NCBI GenBank assembly: GCA_022790855.1
Contig: JAAVYA010000024.1
Location: 1 to 36,039, forward strand
Length of the DNA stretch: 36,039 nucleotides
Source of the DNA: Lachnospiraceae bacterium
GTDB taxonomy: Bacteria > Bacillota > Clostridia > Lachnospirales > Lachnospiraceae
Reading direction: 5' to 3'
The notes beneath the pieces were generated by a model. The model searched no databases. It worked only from the letters and a program-made list of their open reading frames with translations, and had not been told where the DNA came from. Numbering within the stretch: position 1 is the first letter of the stretch; every line of letters begins with the position of its first letter. Of the stretch, positions 23,983 through 32,371 are shown piece after piece. The translations under genes and the position numbers were made by a program.

Positions 23983-25719
23983 ATGAGAAAGAAGCTGATG
24001 CCGCTTTTGGTGGCAATTATATTTATTTTTATTGTAATAATGATTGCAGTAGTCACGGCACTGGTGCAGAAGTATACTCCCAGTAAAGAACATGTGTCTC
24101 TGGAAGAATATTATCATTTGGAACAAGAAGATGATATGGCAATTATTTTGGATCATCAAAAAACAGATGAAGTTTGCAAATATATAGACGGCCACGCATA
24201 TTTGACGTATGAATTTGTAAATCAATATTTAAATCAAAGATTTTATTGGGATTCCAATGAGAATCTTTTGAGATATACAACGCCTACAGATGTAATTTCT
24301 GTAAATGCAGGAAGTAATGAATACTTTGTGACGAAGGAAAAGAACACAGAAGACTATACGATTGTGAGGGTAGATGGAGACGCCATGTACCTTGCCATAG
24401 ATTTTGTTCAGAAGTTTACGAATATAGATTTTTCCATGCGGGAAGAGCCAAACATGATATTAATTACCAGCAAATGGGGGGATATCCAGACAGCATCTGT
24501 GAAGAAGGATACTCAGATTCGTGAAAAGGGAGGCATTAAAAGCCCGATTGTGTCGGAGGTTGCTAAGAGTGACAACATTACCGTATTAGAATCGTTGGAT
24601 GACTGGACTAAAGTCTGTACGGCGGACGGAATGATAGGATATTTGCAGAGTAAGCGATTAGGGGAGATACAGGTTCAGACAATCAGCCGTTTCTTTGAAG
24701 AACCTCAATTTTCTCATTTGCTAAAAAAAGAAGCCATTAATATGGTATGGCATCAGGTGACAACTCAGGAAGCAAATGACCAGATTTCATCTGTTTTACA
24801 GAATACAAAAGGGATTAACGTAGTATCCCCCACCTGGTTCTATTTAAATGATAACCAGGGAAATATCCACTCTCTGGCCAGCAGCAGTTATGTCAGCTAT
24901 TGTCACCAGAACGGGATTGAAGTATGGGCTTTGCTTAGTAATCTGGAAAATGCAGATGTGGATTCCACGGAGGTTCTGACACGTTCTTCCGTCCGGGATT
25001 ATCTGGTGAACCAGATTATTGCTGCGGCCATTGAATATGATTTAGATGGAATTAACCTGGACTTTGAAAGTTTAAGCGGGGAGGTAGGAGACGGTTATAT
25101 CCAGCTTGTCCGGGAATTGTCTGTAAAATGCCGGAAGAATGGAATTGTTTTATCCGTGGATAATTATGTTCCTTCCGATTATACGGCTTTCTATAAAAGA
25201 GGAGAACAGGCTGTATTTGCAGATTATGTTGTGATCATGGGATATGATGAGCATTACTACGGTTCCGAAGAAGGTTCGGTTGCTTCCATTGGATTTGTGA
25301 CAGAAGGGGTGGAGAACACGCTGTTGGAGGTTCCTCCAGAGCAGACAATTCTTGGAATGCCTTTTTATACCAGAGTATGGGAGTGTACGCCAAAGGGTGA
25401 CGATGTATCAGAGGCTGAGATAGCTTCAGAAGATTATGTCCCTTATACGGTGGACAGTTCAGCGGTAGGTATGACAGAAGCTGAGAACCGTGCGACAGCC
25501 AATGGCGCTCAGAAGGTCTGGTCGGAAGAGGATGGACAAAATTACGTAGAATATGAAAATGAAGGAAAGACGTATAAGATTTGGATGGAGGATGAAAGCT
25601 CTATAGAGCTGCGGTTAAAGCTGTTAAGGAATAAATCTTTGGCCGGAGGCGCATTTTGGAAGCTGGGTCTGGAAAAAAGCAGCGTATGGGATTTGATTAT
25701 CAAATACATCAATGAATAA
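23983..25719 (+). CDS. GH18-family cell-wall hydrolase with SH3 domain (SleL/YaaH-like)
   Basis: 578 residues. N-terminal membrane helix or signal anchor (about 5-28). A copper-amine-oxidase-N-like domain follows (about 60-165, with YLTYEFVNQYLNQRFYWDSNENLLRYTTP), then an SH3b domain (about 172-225, with TVLESLDDWTKVCTADGMIGYL). The C-terminal glycoside hydrolase 18 barrel (about 250-575) has the active-site strand DGINLDFES with the catalytic glutamate, VIMGYDEHYYGS, and LGMPFYTRVW. This matches exported peptidoglycan N-acetylglucosaminidases of the spore-germination type. GGAGG is 9 nt upstream of ATG. The following amidase gene also acts on peptidoglycan. Confidence 0.9.
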   Translation: MRKKLMPLLVAIIFIFIVIMIAVVTALVQKYTPSKEHVSLEEYYHLEQEDDMAIILDHQKTDEVCKYIDGHAYLTYEFVNQYLNQRFYWDSNENLLRYTTPTDVISVNAGSNEYFVTKEKNTEDYTIVRVDGDAMYLAIDFVQKFTNIDFSMREEPNMILITSKWGDIQTASVKKDTQIREKGGIKSPIVSEVAKSDNITVLESLDDWTKVCTADGMIGYLQSKRLGEIQVQTISRFFEEPQFSHLLKKEAINMVWHQVTTQEANDQISSVLQNTKGINVVSPTWFYLNDNQGNIHSLASSSYVSYCHQNGIEVWALLSNLENADVDSTEVLTRSSVRDYLVNQIIAAAIEYDLDGINLDFESLSGEVGDGYIQLVRELSVKCRKNGIVLSVDNYVPSDYTAFYKRGEQAVFADYVVIMGYDEHYYGSEEGSVASIGFVTEGVENTLLEVPPEQTILGMPFYTRVWECTPKGDDVSEAEIASEDYVPYTVDSSAVGMTEAENRATANGAQKVWSEEDGQNYVEYENEGKTYKIWMEDESSIELRLKLLRNKSLAGGAFWKLGLEKSSVWDLIIKYINE

Positions 25720-25805
25720 TACCCTCATACAACCATTGCAGGTAGTGTATATTCAGGAATGCAGAAGCATACCATATAATAACATTTGTTAATGGGAGCA
25801 TCTGA

Positions 25806-26501
25806 GTGAAGAAGAAGCTGGAAATTCTGATGGCGGTGGTTTTATTGCTAGTTGCCTGTATTTTTGCAAAGGAAGGGGCAGTGATCGTGGAAAGCGCCCG
25901 GGCAGAAAAAGGTGACAAAAAGACATGTATTGTTGTTGATGCGGGACACGGCGGAGCAGATCCCGGTAAGGTAGGGATCAATGGGGCAGAGGAGAAGACG
26001 ATCAATCTTCAAATAGCATTAAAATTAAAAAAACTGCTGGAATCAGAAGGAATGGAAGTAGTGCTAACCCGTACGGAAGACGGAGGATTATATGAAGAAG
26101 GCGCCAGCAATAAAAAAGTAGCCGATATGCGAAAACGTTGTGAAATTATAACAAAGGCAGATCCGGTATTTACCATCAGCATCCACCAAAACAGTTATCC
26201 GGAAGAATATGTGAAAGGCGCCCAAACCTTTTATTATGGAAAATCCCAGGAAGGGAAGGAATTAGCAGAAGTAATACAAAACAGTATGATCGAACATCTG
26301 GATAAAGAAAATCACAGAACCGCAAAGGCGAATGAAAGCTATTATTTGCTGAAACGAACGCCTTCTCCTACGGTTATTGTGGAATGCGGCTTTTTAAGTA
26401 ACTCCCAAGAAGCAGCCCTGTTGATTTCCGAGGAATATCAGGAAAAAGTGGCCTGGGCGGTACATATGGGAATCCTCCAATATCTGAATCTTAAGAAGTG
26501 A
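25806..26501 (+). CDS. cwlD: N-acetylmuramoyl-L-alanine amidase, CwlD-like
   Basis: 231 residues with a GTG start (GGGAGC upstream). N-terminal hydrophobic segment LMAVVLLLVACIFA (about 8-22) for export or anchoring. The Amidase_3 catalytic domain has VDAGHGGADPG (zinc His), NLQIALKLKKLLE with the following Glu, SIHQNSY (zinc His) and IVECGFLSN (catalytic Glu). Such enzymes cleave the lactyl-amide bond; CwlD makes the muramic-delta-lactam of spore cortex. Length and single domain fit CwlD rather than a modular autolysin. It ends 11 bp inside the convergent next gene. Confidence 0.88.
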   Translation: MKKKLEILMAVVLLLVACIFAKEGAVIVESARAEKGDKKTCIVVDAGHGGADPGKVGINGAEEKTINLQIALKLKKLLESEGMEVVLTRTEDGGLYEEGASNKKVADMRKRCEIITKADPVFTISIHQNSYPEEYVKGAQTFYYGKSQEGKELAEVIQNSMIEHLDKENHRTAKANESYYLLKRTPSPTVIVECGFLSNSQEAALLISEEYQEKVAWAVHMGILQYLNLKK

Positions 26502-27069
26502 TCCCCTTTCCGATGTTAGGGGCTGCTGCTGCATAGGCGGCGTCGATGATAAATAAAAAAAGAAGGATCAGGCCAACCGTCTTGCGTATGCGAGGCGGTA
26601 TTTTTTCGTATAATGGTTCAAACCAGGGGATTAAGATATAAATAGTAAGCAAAGCGCCAACACCAAATACCAGTCCGCCCAAGGCGCAGATTCTTCCATT
26701 GATATTCCAAAAATACCCGGAATAATCCCACCAGCGAATCCCCCACAACTTTTCCAGAAACCAACTGCAAAAGTATTCCAGGATAAGGCAGACGATCGCA
26801 GCCAGGAAAAAAATAGAAACAGGATGATTCTTCAACCGATATAGCAAAAAATATAAAAATAAACCGCCTGCTCCATAAATTGGGAGCCAGGGACCAAACA
26901 GAATACCGCGGTTGATAAATTCATGATCCGTGATCAGGCACAGCCAGACTTCCCATAACCATCCAATTGCAGATAAAAATAAAAACAGCCAAATATAATA
27001 AAAAAATGAGAAACCGATGGTTTTTGAGCGTAAGCGGCTGTTTTTAGGAATAAGGGTTCGTGAATCCAT
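26491..27069 (-). CDS. CmpB-family membrane protein (putative ABC transporter permease)
   Basis: 192 residues, about five to six membrane helices. Diagnostic motifs of the PF06541 (ABC_trans_CmpB) family are GWLWEVWLC, FINRGILFGPWLPIYG, EYFCSWFLEKLWGIRWWDYSGYFWNINGRIC and a final helix. Function is unknown despite the family name. AGGAGG lies 6 nt before the ATG. Its 3' end overlaps the amidase gene by 11 bp with no terminator between them, so transcripts of the two must overlap. Confidence 0.88.
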   Translation of the reverse strand: MDSRTLIPKNSRLRSKTIGFSFFYYIWLFLFLSAIGWLWEVWLCLITDHEFINRGILFGPWLPIYGAGGLFLYFLLYRLKNHPVSIFFLAAIVCLILEYFCSWFLEKLWGIRWWDYSGYFWNINGRICALGGLVFGVGALLTIYILIPWFEPLYEKIPPRIRKTVGLILLFLFIIDAAYAAAAPNIGKGITS

Positions 27070-27146
27070 GGATTACCTCCTGATATTGTTATATATGAAT
27101 ACGAAAAGTATATGCAGTTTTTTTTATTTTATCTGGCAAACCTTTT

Positions 27147-27185
27147 CCTTGACAGGATTACAGTAAAAAAATATAATTGTCAAGG
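27147..27185. promoter_or_regulatory. Consensus promoter of azlCD framed by a perfect inverted repeat
   Basis: TTGACA (27149-27154), 17 bp, TATAAT (27172-27177). The -35 box lies inside CCTTGACA (27147-27154), which is mirrored by TGTCAAGG (27178-27185) right at the transcription start. The arms are one integral spacing (31 bp centre to centre, about three helical turns) apart. Confidence 0.75.
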
Positions 27186-27261
27186 TAAGAAAAATCCGGA
27201 ACATATGATATAAAGATCTGGGTATGGAATTACGTTGAACTACCAGTTAGGATGAAAAACG

Positions 27262-27984
27262 ATGAAAAGCAGAGAAAATAAATATTTTTATTTGAAAGGA
27301 ATAAAAATGGGAATTCCAATAGGTCTTGGATACTTTGCCGTATCTTTTACCCTGGGGATTTCTGCCGGGAATGCAGGCATGACGGCCGGACAAGCTATGC
27401 TTGCCAGTTTTCTTGTGAATGCTTCGGCGGGTGAATATGCAGGTTTTACCGTGATTGCCGCCAATTCCGGGTACATAGAGATGGTGATCATGGAGTTGAT
27501 TGCAAATGCACGTTATTTGCTTATGTCATGTTCCTTAAGCCAGAAGTTAAAAGAAGAAACAGGATTGCTCCATCGCCTGTTAGTTGGATTTGACGTTACG
27601 GATGAAATTTTCGGAGTAGCAATATCCGTACCGGAAAAACTGAATCCTTTTTATAATTATGGGATGATGACGGTAGCAATCCCCGGATGGTCCATAGGGA
27701 CTTATCTTGGAGTTGTGATGGGGAATATTCTTCCCACCAGCGTGGTCAGCGCTTTAAGCGTTGCTCTTTATGGTATGTTTATAGCCATTATTATTCCGCC
27801 GGCCCGTAAAAGCAGGATTATTGCAGGGCTTGTTACAATATCAATGGCGGCAAGCTTCCTATTTACAAAACTGCCTGTCGTTTCCGGTTTGTCTCCGGGA
27901 ATCCGTACCATTATTCTCACAGTTGTGATTGCCGGGGGAGCTGCCATATTGTTTCCCATAAAGGAGGAGCAGCATGAATCATAA
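27262..27984 (+). CDS. azlC: AzlC-family branched-chain amino acid exporter, large subunit
   Basis: 240 residues, seven to eight helices. AzlC signatures: GIPIGLGYFAVSFTLGI, GMTAGQAMLASFLVNASAGEYAGFT, ARYLLMSCSLSQKL and the repeated Gly-rich helices of a 5-TM-type fold. AzlCD exports branched-chain amino acids and analogues. The ribosome site is weak (TTAGGA). It overlaps azlD by 11 bp and has a consensus promoter, suggesting control by a repressor or activator at the palindrome. In B. subtilis the system is controlled by the Lrp-like AzlB, but no such gene is in this window. Confidence 0.93.
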   Translation: MKSRENKYFYLKGIKMGIPIGLGYFAVSFTLGISAGNAGMTAGQAMLASFLVNASAGEYAGFTVIAANSGYIEMVIMELIANARYLLMSCSLSQKLKEETGLLHRLLVGFDVTDEIFGVAISVPEKLNPFYNYGMMTVAIPGWSIGTYLGVVMGNILPTSVVSALSVALYGMFIAIIIPPARKSRIIAGLVTISMAASFLFTKLPVVSGLSPGIRTIILTVVIAGGAAILFPIKEEQHES

Positions 27985-28285
27985 TATTTATGTCTATATT
28001 TTCATTATGTTTGCAGTTACGTATTTGATACGTGTACTGCCGTTGACATTAATCCGAAAAGAAATTCAAAGTAAAACCATTCGTTCCTTCCTGTATTATG
28101 TTCCCTATGTGACATTGGCTGTTATGACGTTTCCTGCCATATTAGATGCAACTGCAAGTACATGGTCGGCATTGGCGGCCCTTGCAGTCGGCATCCTGCT
28201 GGCATGGTTGGGGAAGAGTCTTTTTACAGTTGCGGTTATTTCATGCGCAGTTGTATTTGTGCTGGAATTGTTTTTAGTAAGATAA
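27974..28285 (+). CDS. azlD: AzlD-family branched-chain amino acid exporter, small subunit
   Basis: 103 residues, four helices: YIFIMFAVTYLIRVLPLTLI, SFLYYVPYVTLAVMTFPAIL, WSALAALAVGILLAWLG, LFTVAVISCAVVFVLELFL. TYxxRxLP is the AzlD family hallmark. Start (AGGAGCAGC before ATG) lies inside azlC, giving coupled translation. Its stop codon directly abuts the stop of the convergent galM gene with no terminator. Confidence 0.93.
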   Translation: MNHNIYVYIFIMFAVTYLIRVLPLTLIRKEIQSKTIRSFLYYVPYVTLAVMTFPAILDATASTWSALAALAVGILLAWLGKSLFTVAVISCAVVFVLELFLVR

Positions 28286-29323
28286 CTAAATTGTTCTGAA
28301 TGCATAACAAGTTTTTGTAACAAATGCTTTATTGGCTTTTAACACGACAGAAGGAAATGAGGGGCAGTTGACAGCATTTGGAAAATGCTGGGTTTCCAGG
28401 CATACGCTGTTGCGGGGGGAAAAAATGTCTCCATATTTGCCTTTACAATCCTTCAAATAATTGGCAGTGTAAAGCTGCAGGCCAGGCTGATCTGTAAAGC
28501 ATGTCATTTGAATTCCGGAGCTTGGAGCTGTTAGTATGGCGGCTTTCCGAAATCCTTTCCCTTCCAAAATAAAATTATGGTCATATCCCATACCAAATAA
28601 AAGCTGGGTGTTTTCTTTCTCAATATCTCTTCCTATTTCCTTCGTACTTCTAAAATCAAAAGGTGTTCCGTCAACCGGAAGTATTTTTCCGGTAGGAATA
28701 CTTTCAGAATCGTTTTCCGTTATGGCAGAAGCAAAAATTTGAAGCTGATGATTCAGGACAGAGCAGCTTCCCTGGCCTTCCAAATTAAAATAAGCATGAT
28801 TTGTAACGTTATAGACGGTATCCTGATCAGAGATTGCTTCGTAAGTAATAGACAATACGTTTTTATCGCTCCATTCATAAGTGATTTTCATATGAAGGTT
28901 TCCGGGATAGCCGTCTTCCCCGTCAGGAAACATCCGTGAAAAAATAATTTTATGCTCTTGCTGTGTCTCATTCCACACGCGAAAAGCAAAGCCCCTCCTT
29001 CCGCCGTGCAGATGGTTTTGGCCGTCATTTTTTTCCAGGAAATAAGTCTTTCCGTTTAAAGAAAAAGCCGCTTTTCCGATACGGTTGGCATGGCGGCCAA
29101 TTGCAGCTCCAAGATTGGCACAGTCAGCCTCGTATCCAGCGATTGTGGAATATCCAAGACAGACATCTCGCAAAACGCCGGTTTTGTCCGGGACGCAGAT
29201 GCTTCGGATACGGCATCCATAATCAGTAAATTCCACGGAAGCGCCGTTGGAATTTTCTAATCGGTAGAGATGTACCGGTTCTTTATCTTTTGTTTCACCG
29301 AAAAATTGTTTTGTATATACCAT
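28286..29323 (-). CDS. galM: Aldose 1-epimerase (mutarotase)
   Basis: 345 residues, full GalM length. It interconverts alpha and beta anomers of galactose/glucose. Conserved features are GRHANRIG, the catalytic histidine in VTNHAYFNLEG, YDHNFIL and the catalytic glutamate in LETQHFPNAVN near the C-terminus. The start at 29323 has AGGAGGG 7 nt upstream; the longer frame to 29380 does not. No galK/galT neighbours, so it is a solitary sugar-metabolism gene. Promoter TTGCAC-17-AATAAT at 29373-29345 (minus) is plausible. Confidence 0.92.
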   Translation of the reverse strand: MVYTKQFFGETKDKEPVHLYRLENSNGASVEFTDYGCRIRSICVPDKTGVLRDVCLGYSTIAGYEADCANLGAAIGRHANRIGKAAFSLNGKTYFLEKNDGQNHLHGGRRGFAFRVWNETQQEHKIIFSRMFPDGEDGYPGNLHMKITYEWSDKNVLSITYEAISDQDTVYNVTNHAYFNLEGQGSCSVLNHQLQIFASAITENDSESIPTGKILPVDGTPFDFRSTKEIGRDIEKENTQLLFGMGYDHNFILEGKGFRKAAILTAPSSGIQMTCFTDQPGLQLYTANYLKDCKGKYGDIFSPRNSVCLETQHFPNAVNCPSFPSVVLKANKAFVTKTCYAFRTI

Positions 29324-29344
29324 GTGGAGCCCTCCTTTTTCAGT

Positions 29345-29373
29345 ATTATTCCATAGTATTTGGGGAAGTGCAA
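29345..29373 (-). promoter_or_regulatory. Possible promoter of galM
   Basis: Minus strand TTGCAC (29373-29368), 17 bp, AATAAT (29350-29345). Confidence 0.45.
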
Positions 29374-29380
29374 TATGCAT

Positions 29381-29592
29381 TATGATAATTAGCCCGAATT
29401 ATTCATGATAATTCAATGAACAACGGCTAAGGCCGCATAGTTACATACTGGCATAACCGAATCGCATAAAAAGATATACCTATCCGGGCATTCCGTAATA
29501 CATGTCCTTGACGGGGCGGGGTGGTTGCTTTTCACGGGGTAGAGAAAAGTAACGCAAATTCAAGCTGCGATTTGCGGATTAAGCGGCAGGTA
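29381..29592. other. Intergenic region between galM and sua5 without a gene
   Basis: No convincing reading frame. It is GC-richer and contains two inverted repeats: CTTTTC-12-GAAAAG (about 29529-29552) and GCAAAT-10-ATTTGC (about 29555-29576). There is no T-tract, so they do not look like terminators. Possibly the 5' part of a regulatory RNA or a decayed insertion. Confidence 0.35.
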
Positions 29593-29620
29593 TTGACGCA
29601 AGGTTTGGATGTGGTATAAT
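29593..29620 (+). promoter_or_regulatory. Promoter of sua5 operon, close to the ATG
   Basis: TTGACG (29593-29598), 16 bp, TATAAT (29615-29620). Only six bases separate the -10 from the ATG at 29627. Confidence 0.75.
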
Positions 29621-29626
29621 AGACCC

Positions 29627-30676
29627 ATGAAAACACTTGTTGAAAAGATTGATGTAGACAACATAGGAAAGCAGCAAATTGCTGCCGCCGCCCGCCTGAT
29701 ACAACAAGGCGGGCTAGTCGCGTTTCCTACGGAAACAGTCTATGGACTGGGAGCAGATGCCTTGAATCCTCTGGCTTCCAAGCGGATCTATGAAGCGAAA
29801 GGACGGCCCTCGGACAATCCTTTGATTGTCCACATCGCTGATTTTGCCGACTTGGAAAAGATTGCAAAAGAGATTCCAAAGAAAGGCTGGATCTTAGGGG
29901 AACAGTTTTGGCCCGGCCCGTTGACCATGATTTTTCAGAAGAAGGAGTGTGTTCCTTTAGAGACCACCGGAGGACTGGATACGGTGGCGGTGCGGATGCC
30001 GAATCATCCCATTGCGCTGGCTTTGATTAAAGCAAGTACAGGGTTTATAGCAGCGCCCAGCGCCAATGCTTCCGGAAGACCCAGTCCGACTTTGGCAGAG
30101 CACGTATATCTGGATTTGGAGGGTAGAATACCGATGATATTGGATGGGGGTCCGGTAGGAATCGGTATAGAATCCACTATTGTGGATTTTAGTGAAGCTG
30201 CGCCCGTTATTTTACGTCCAGGTTATATTACAAAAGAAATGATACAGGAGGTGATTGGAGAAGTTTCCATGGATCCGGGGTTAGAGCATAGCAATTCGGC
30301 TGTTCCCCCGAAAGCTCCGGGAATGAAATATCGTCATTATGCTCCTCGGGCGGATTTAATTTTGGTAGAAGGGCAGCAGGAGAATGTCATATCTGCCATT
30401 AACCATTTTTTAGAGGAAGCAAGAATGCAGGGGAAAAAAGCAGGTGTGATCGGAACGGATGAGACTTGCGGATTATACAAAGAAGGTATTATAAAAAGCA
30501 TTGGGACCCGAAAGGAAACGGCGGTAATTGCCAAACATTTATACGCTCTGTTAAGAGAATTTGATGATTTGGATGTGGATATCATTTATTCCGAAAGTTT
30601 TTCCCGGGAGGGGATCGGACAGGCCATTATGAACCGGATGATAAAGGCAGCCGGGCATCGGGTGCTCAAAGTGTAG
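29627..30676 (+). CDS. sua5: L-threonylcarbamoyladenylate synthase Sua5/YwlC
   Basis: 349 residues, two-domain Sua5 form. YrdC domain (about 10-200): GGLVAFPTETVYGLGADA, KGRPSDNPLIVH, FWPGPLTMIF, VAVRMPNHPIA, SANASGRPSPT. C-terminal Sua5 domain (about 230-349): APGMKYRHYAPRADL, DDLDVDIIYSESF. It makes threonylcarbamoyl-AMP for t6A37 of tRNAs reading ANN codons. The predicted transcription start falls at or beside the A of this ATG and there is no Shine-Dalgarno sequence, so the mRNA is probably leaderless. Longer in-frame starts overlap the promoter. Followed 9 bp later by the phosphatase. Confidence 0.93.
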   Translation: MKTLVEKIDVDNIGKQQIAAAARLIQQGGLVAFPTETVYGLGADALNPLASKRIYEAKGRPSDNPLIVHIADFADLEKIAKEIPKKGWILGEQFWPGPLTMIFQKKECVPLETTGGLDTVAVRMPNHPIALALIKASTGFIAAPSANASGRPSPTLAEHVYLDLEGRIPMILDGGPVGIGIESTIVDFSEAAPVILRPGYITKEMIQEVIGEVSMDPGLEHSNSAVPPKAPGMKYRHYAPRADLILVEGQQENVISAINHFLEEARMQGKKAGVIGTDETCGLYKEGIIKSIGTRKETAVIAKHLYALLREFDDLDVDIIYSESFSREGIGQAIMNRMIKAAGHRVLKV

Positions 30677-30685
30677 AGGTGAGGT

Positions 30686-31222
30686 ATGAAACGATATCAA
30701 AGGATTCTGTTTGTATGTGACAGCGGTACTTGTCGTTCTCCTATGGCCGAAGCTATTTTAAAGGAATATCGGTTGAACCGTCCTATGGAGATTGAGAGCC
30801 GAGGTCTTGTTGTTTTGTTTCCGGAACCATTGAATCAAAAAGTTGAGGCGGTACTGATCAGCAATGGGATCAATCTTGGAGATCATATGTCTGCACAGCT
30901 AACAGAAGAGGATTTTACGGAAGACACGCTGATCATCGTGATGGAAGAAGTTCAGCGTGAGAAAATTTTGGACTCTTTTTCCAGGGCAGATCCCGGTCAG
31001 GTTCAGGTATTGACCCAGATTGTGGGAGATGAGCTGGAGATTCTCAATCCTTATGGAGGGCCTTTACAGTCTTATGGATTGTGTTATGAGACATTAAATA
31101 AATCCATAAAAAAATTGGCTGAAAGATTGAATGAGGACGGCATGGAAGAGGACATGATAGAAGAGGATATTCCGGAACAAGATGTGGCGGAAACAGACAA
31201 AGAATATAACGAAGGAGAATAA
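30686..31222 (+). CDS. Low-molecular-weight tyrosine/arginine phosphatase-like protein
   Basis: 178 residues. The N-terminal 140 form the LMW-PTP fold: phosphate loop V-C11-D-S-G-T-C-R17-S (C-x5-R), then GDHMSAQLTEED. The usual general-acid Asp of the DP loop (DPYGG) is replaced: ILNPYGG has Asn at 121. A very acidic tail (about 150-178, Glu/Asp-rich) is unusual for the family. It belongs to the ywlC-ywlE-type neighbourhood, where YwlE is a protein-arginine phosphatase, but the Asn makes full catalysis doubtful. AGGTGAGG precedes ATG. RpiB, often next in this cluster, is absent. Confidence 0.85.
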   Translation: MKRYQRILFVCDSGTCRSPMAEAILKEYRLNRPMEIESRGLVVLFPEPLNQKVEAVLISNGINLGDHMSAQLTEEDFTEDTLIIVMEEVQREKILDSFSRADPGQVQVLTQIVGDELEILNPYGGPLQSYGLCYETLNKSIKKLAERLNEDGMEEDMIEEDIPEQDVAETDKEYNEGE

Positions 31223-31225
31223 GCG

Positions 31226-31855
31226 ATGTCAAAGGTATACGTAATGGATCATCCGTTGATCCAGCATAAAATTGGCTGGATTCGGAGAAAAGAAACCGGC
31301 TCGAAAGATTTCAGGACATTGATCAGCGAGATTGCTATGCTTATGTGTTATGAAGCAACCAGGGATCTGAAGCTTTCGGATATTGAAATTGAGACGCCGA
31401 TTTGCAAGACGGTGGTGAAAGAACTGAAAGGGAAAAAAATGGCAGTTGTCCCAATTTTGCGGGCAGGACTTGGCATGGTTGATGGAATGCTTTCCATAAT
31501 ACCTGCAGCAAAGGTAGGGCATATCGGATTATATCGGGATCCTGAGACACTGGAACCGGTGGAATATTATTGTAAGCTGCCGGAGGATTGTTCCGAACGA
31601 GAAGTGTTTGTGGTGGATCCTATGTTGGCTACCGGAGGTTCCTCTGTGGCAGCCATTCAAATGTTAAAAGACAAAGGGGTAAAAAATATTCATTTTATGT
31701 GCATTATTGCCGCTCCGGAGGGTGTAAAGCGTATGGAAGAACAACATCCGGACGTAGATATGTTTATTGGCGCTTTAGATGAGCGGTTGAATGAACATGG
31801 CTATATTGTGCCGGGGTTGGGAGATGCAGGAGATCGTATTTTTGGTACAAAATAA
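31226..31855 (+). CDS. upp: Uracil phosphoribosyltransferase
   Basis: 209 residues, full length. It makes UMP from uracil and PRPP in pyrimidine salvage. The PRPP loop is [12 protein letters not shown], with [23 protein letters not shown], the uracil site [18 protein letters not shown] at the C-terminus and MCYEATRDL near the N-terminus. GAAGGAG lies upstream and the start follows the phosphatase stop by 3 bp. Pairs with the downstream dCMP deaminase in nucleotide metabolism. Confidence 0.97.
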   Translation: MSKVYVMDHPLIQHKIGWIRRKETGSKDFRTLISEIAMLMCYEATRDLKLSDIEIETPICKTVVKELKGKKMAVVPILRAGLGMVDGMLSIIPAAKVGHIGLYRDPETLEPVEYYCKLPEDCSEREVFVVDPMLATGGSSVAAIQMLKDKGVKNIHFMCIIAAPEGVKRMEEQHPDVDMFIGALDERLNEHGYIVPGLGDAGDRIFGTK

Positions 31856-31885
31856 ATGCATCGATTGTTGTAAGGGGGTTTTATC

Positions 31886-32371
31886 ATGAGTAACAAACGT
31901 CAGGATTATATATCCTGGGACGAATACTTTATGGGCGTAGCAAAATTAAGCGGTATGCGCTCGAAGGATCCCAATACTCAAGTAGGGGCGTGTATTGTAA
32001 GTGAGGACAATAAGATTTTGTCCATGGGTTATAACGGATTTCCAAAAGGATGTTCGGACGATGAATTTCCCTGGAGCCGTGAAGGGGAGCCTTTGGAGAA
32101 TAAGTATCTTTATTCTACCCACAGCGAATTGAATGCAATTTTAAATTATCGTGGAGGTAGCCTGGATGGGGCAAAGCTGTACGTGTCTTTGTTTCCATGT
32201 AATGAATGCGCTAAGGCAATTATACAGGCTGGCATCAAGACAATTGTATATGATAGCGACAAATATGACGGAGAGCCTTCTGTCATTGCATCAAAACGGA
32301 TGTTAGATGCATCAGGAGTGAAATATTACAAGTATCAACGTACCAATCGGGAGATTTTACTAAAAGTATGA
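31886..32371 (+). CDS. comEB: Deoxycytidylate deaminase (ComEB-like)
   Basis: 161 residues of the dCMP/cytidine deaminase fold. It deaminates dCMP to dUMP for dTTP synthesis. Zinc site: H79 and E81 in THSELNAIL, C105 and C108 in FPCNECAKA. Substrate loop KDPNTQVGACIV and GYNGFPKGC are typical. AAGGGGG precedes the ATG. Its stop overlaps the start of the next regulator gene by four bases (ATGA), so the regulator may be read from the housekeeping operon. Confidence 0.94.
   Translation: MSNKRQDYISWDEYFMGVAKLSGMRSKDPNTQVGACIVSEDNKILSMGYNGFPKGCSDDEFPWSREGEPLENKYLYSTHSELNAILNYRGGSLDGAKLYVSLFPCNECAKAIIQAGIKTIVYDSDKYDGEPSVIASKRMLDASGVKYYKYQRTNREILLKV

Noticed and set aside
29501..29580. Promoter TTGACG and terminator-like hairpins before sua5
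   Set aside because: No -10 box at proper spacing for the first TTGACG, and the inverted repeats lack T-tracts.
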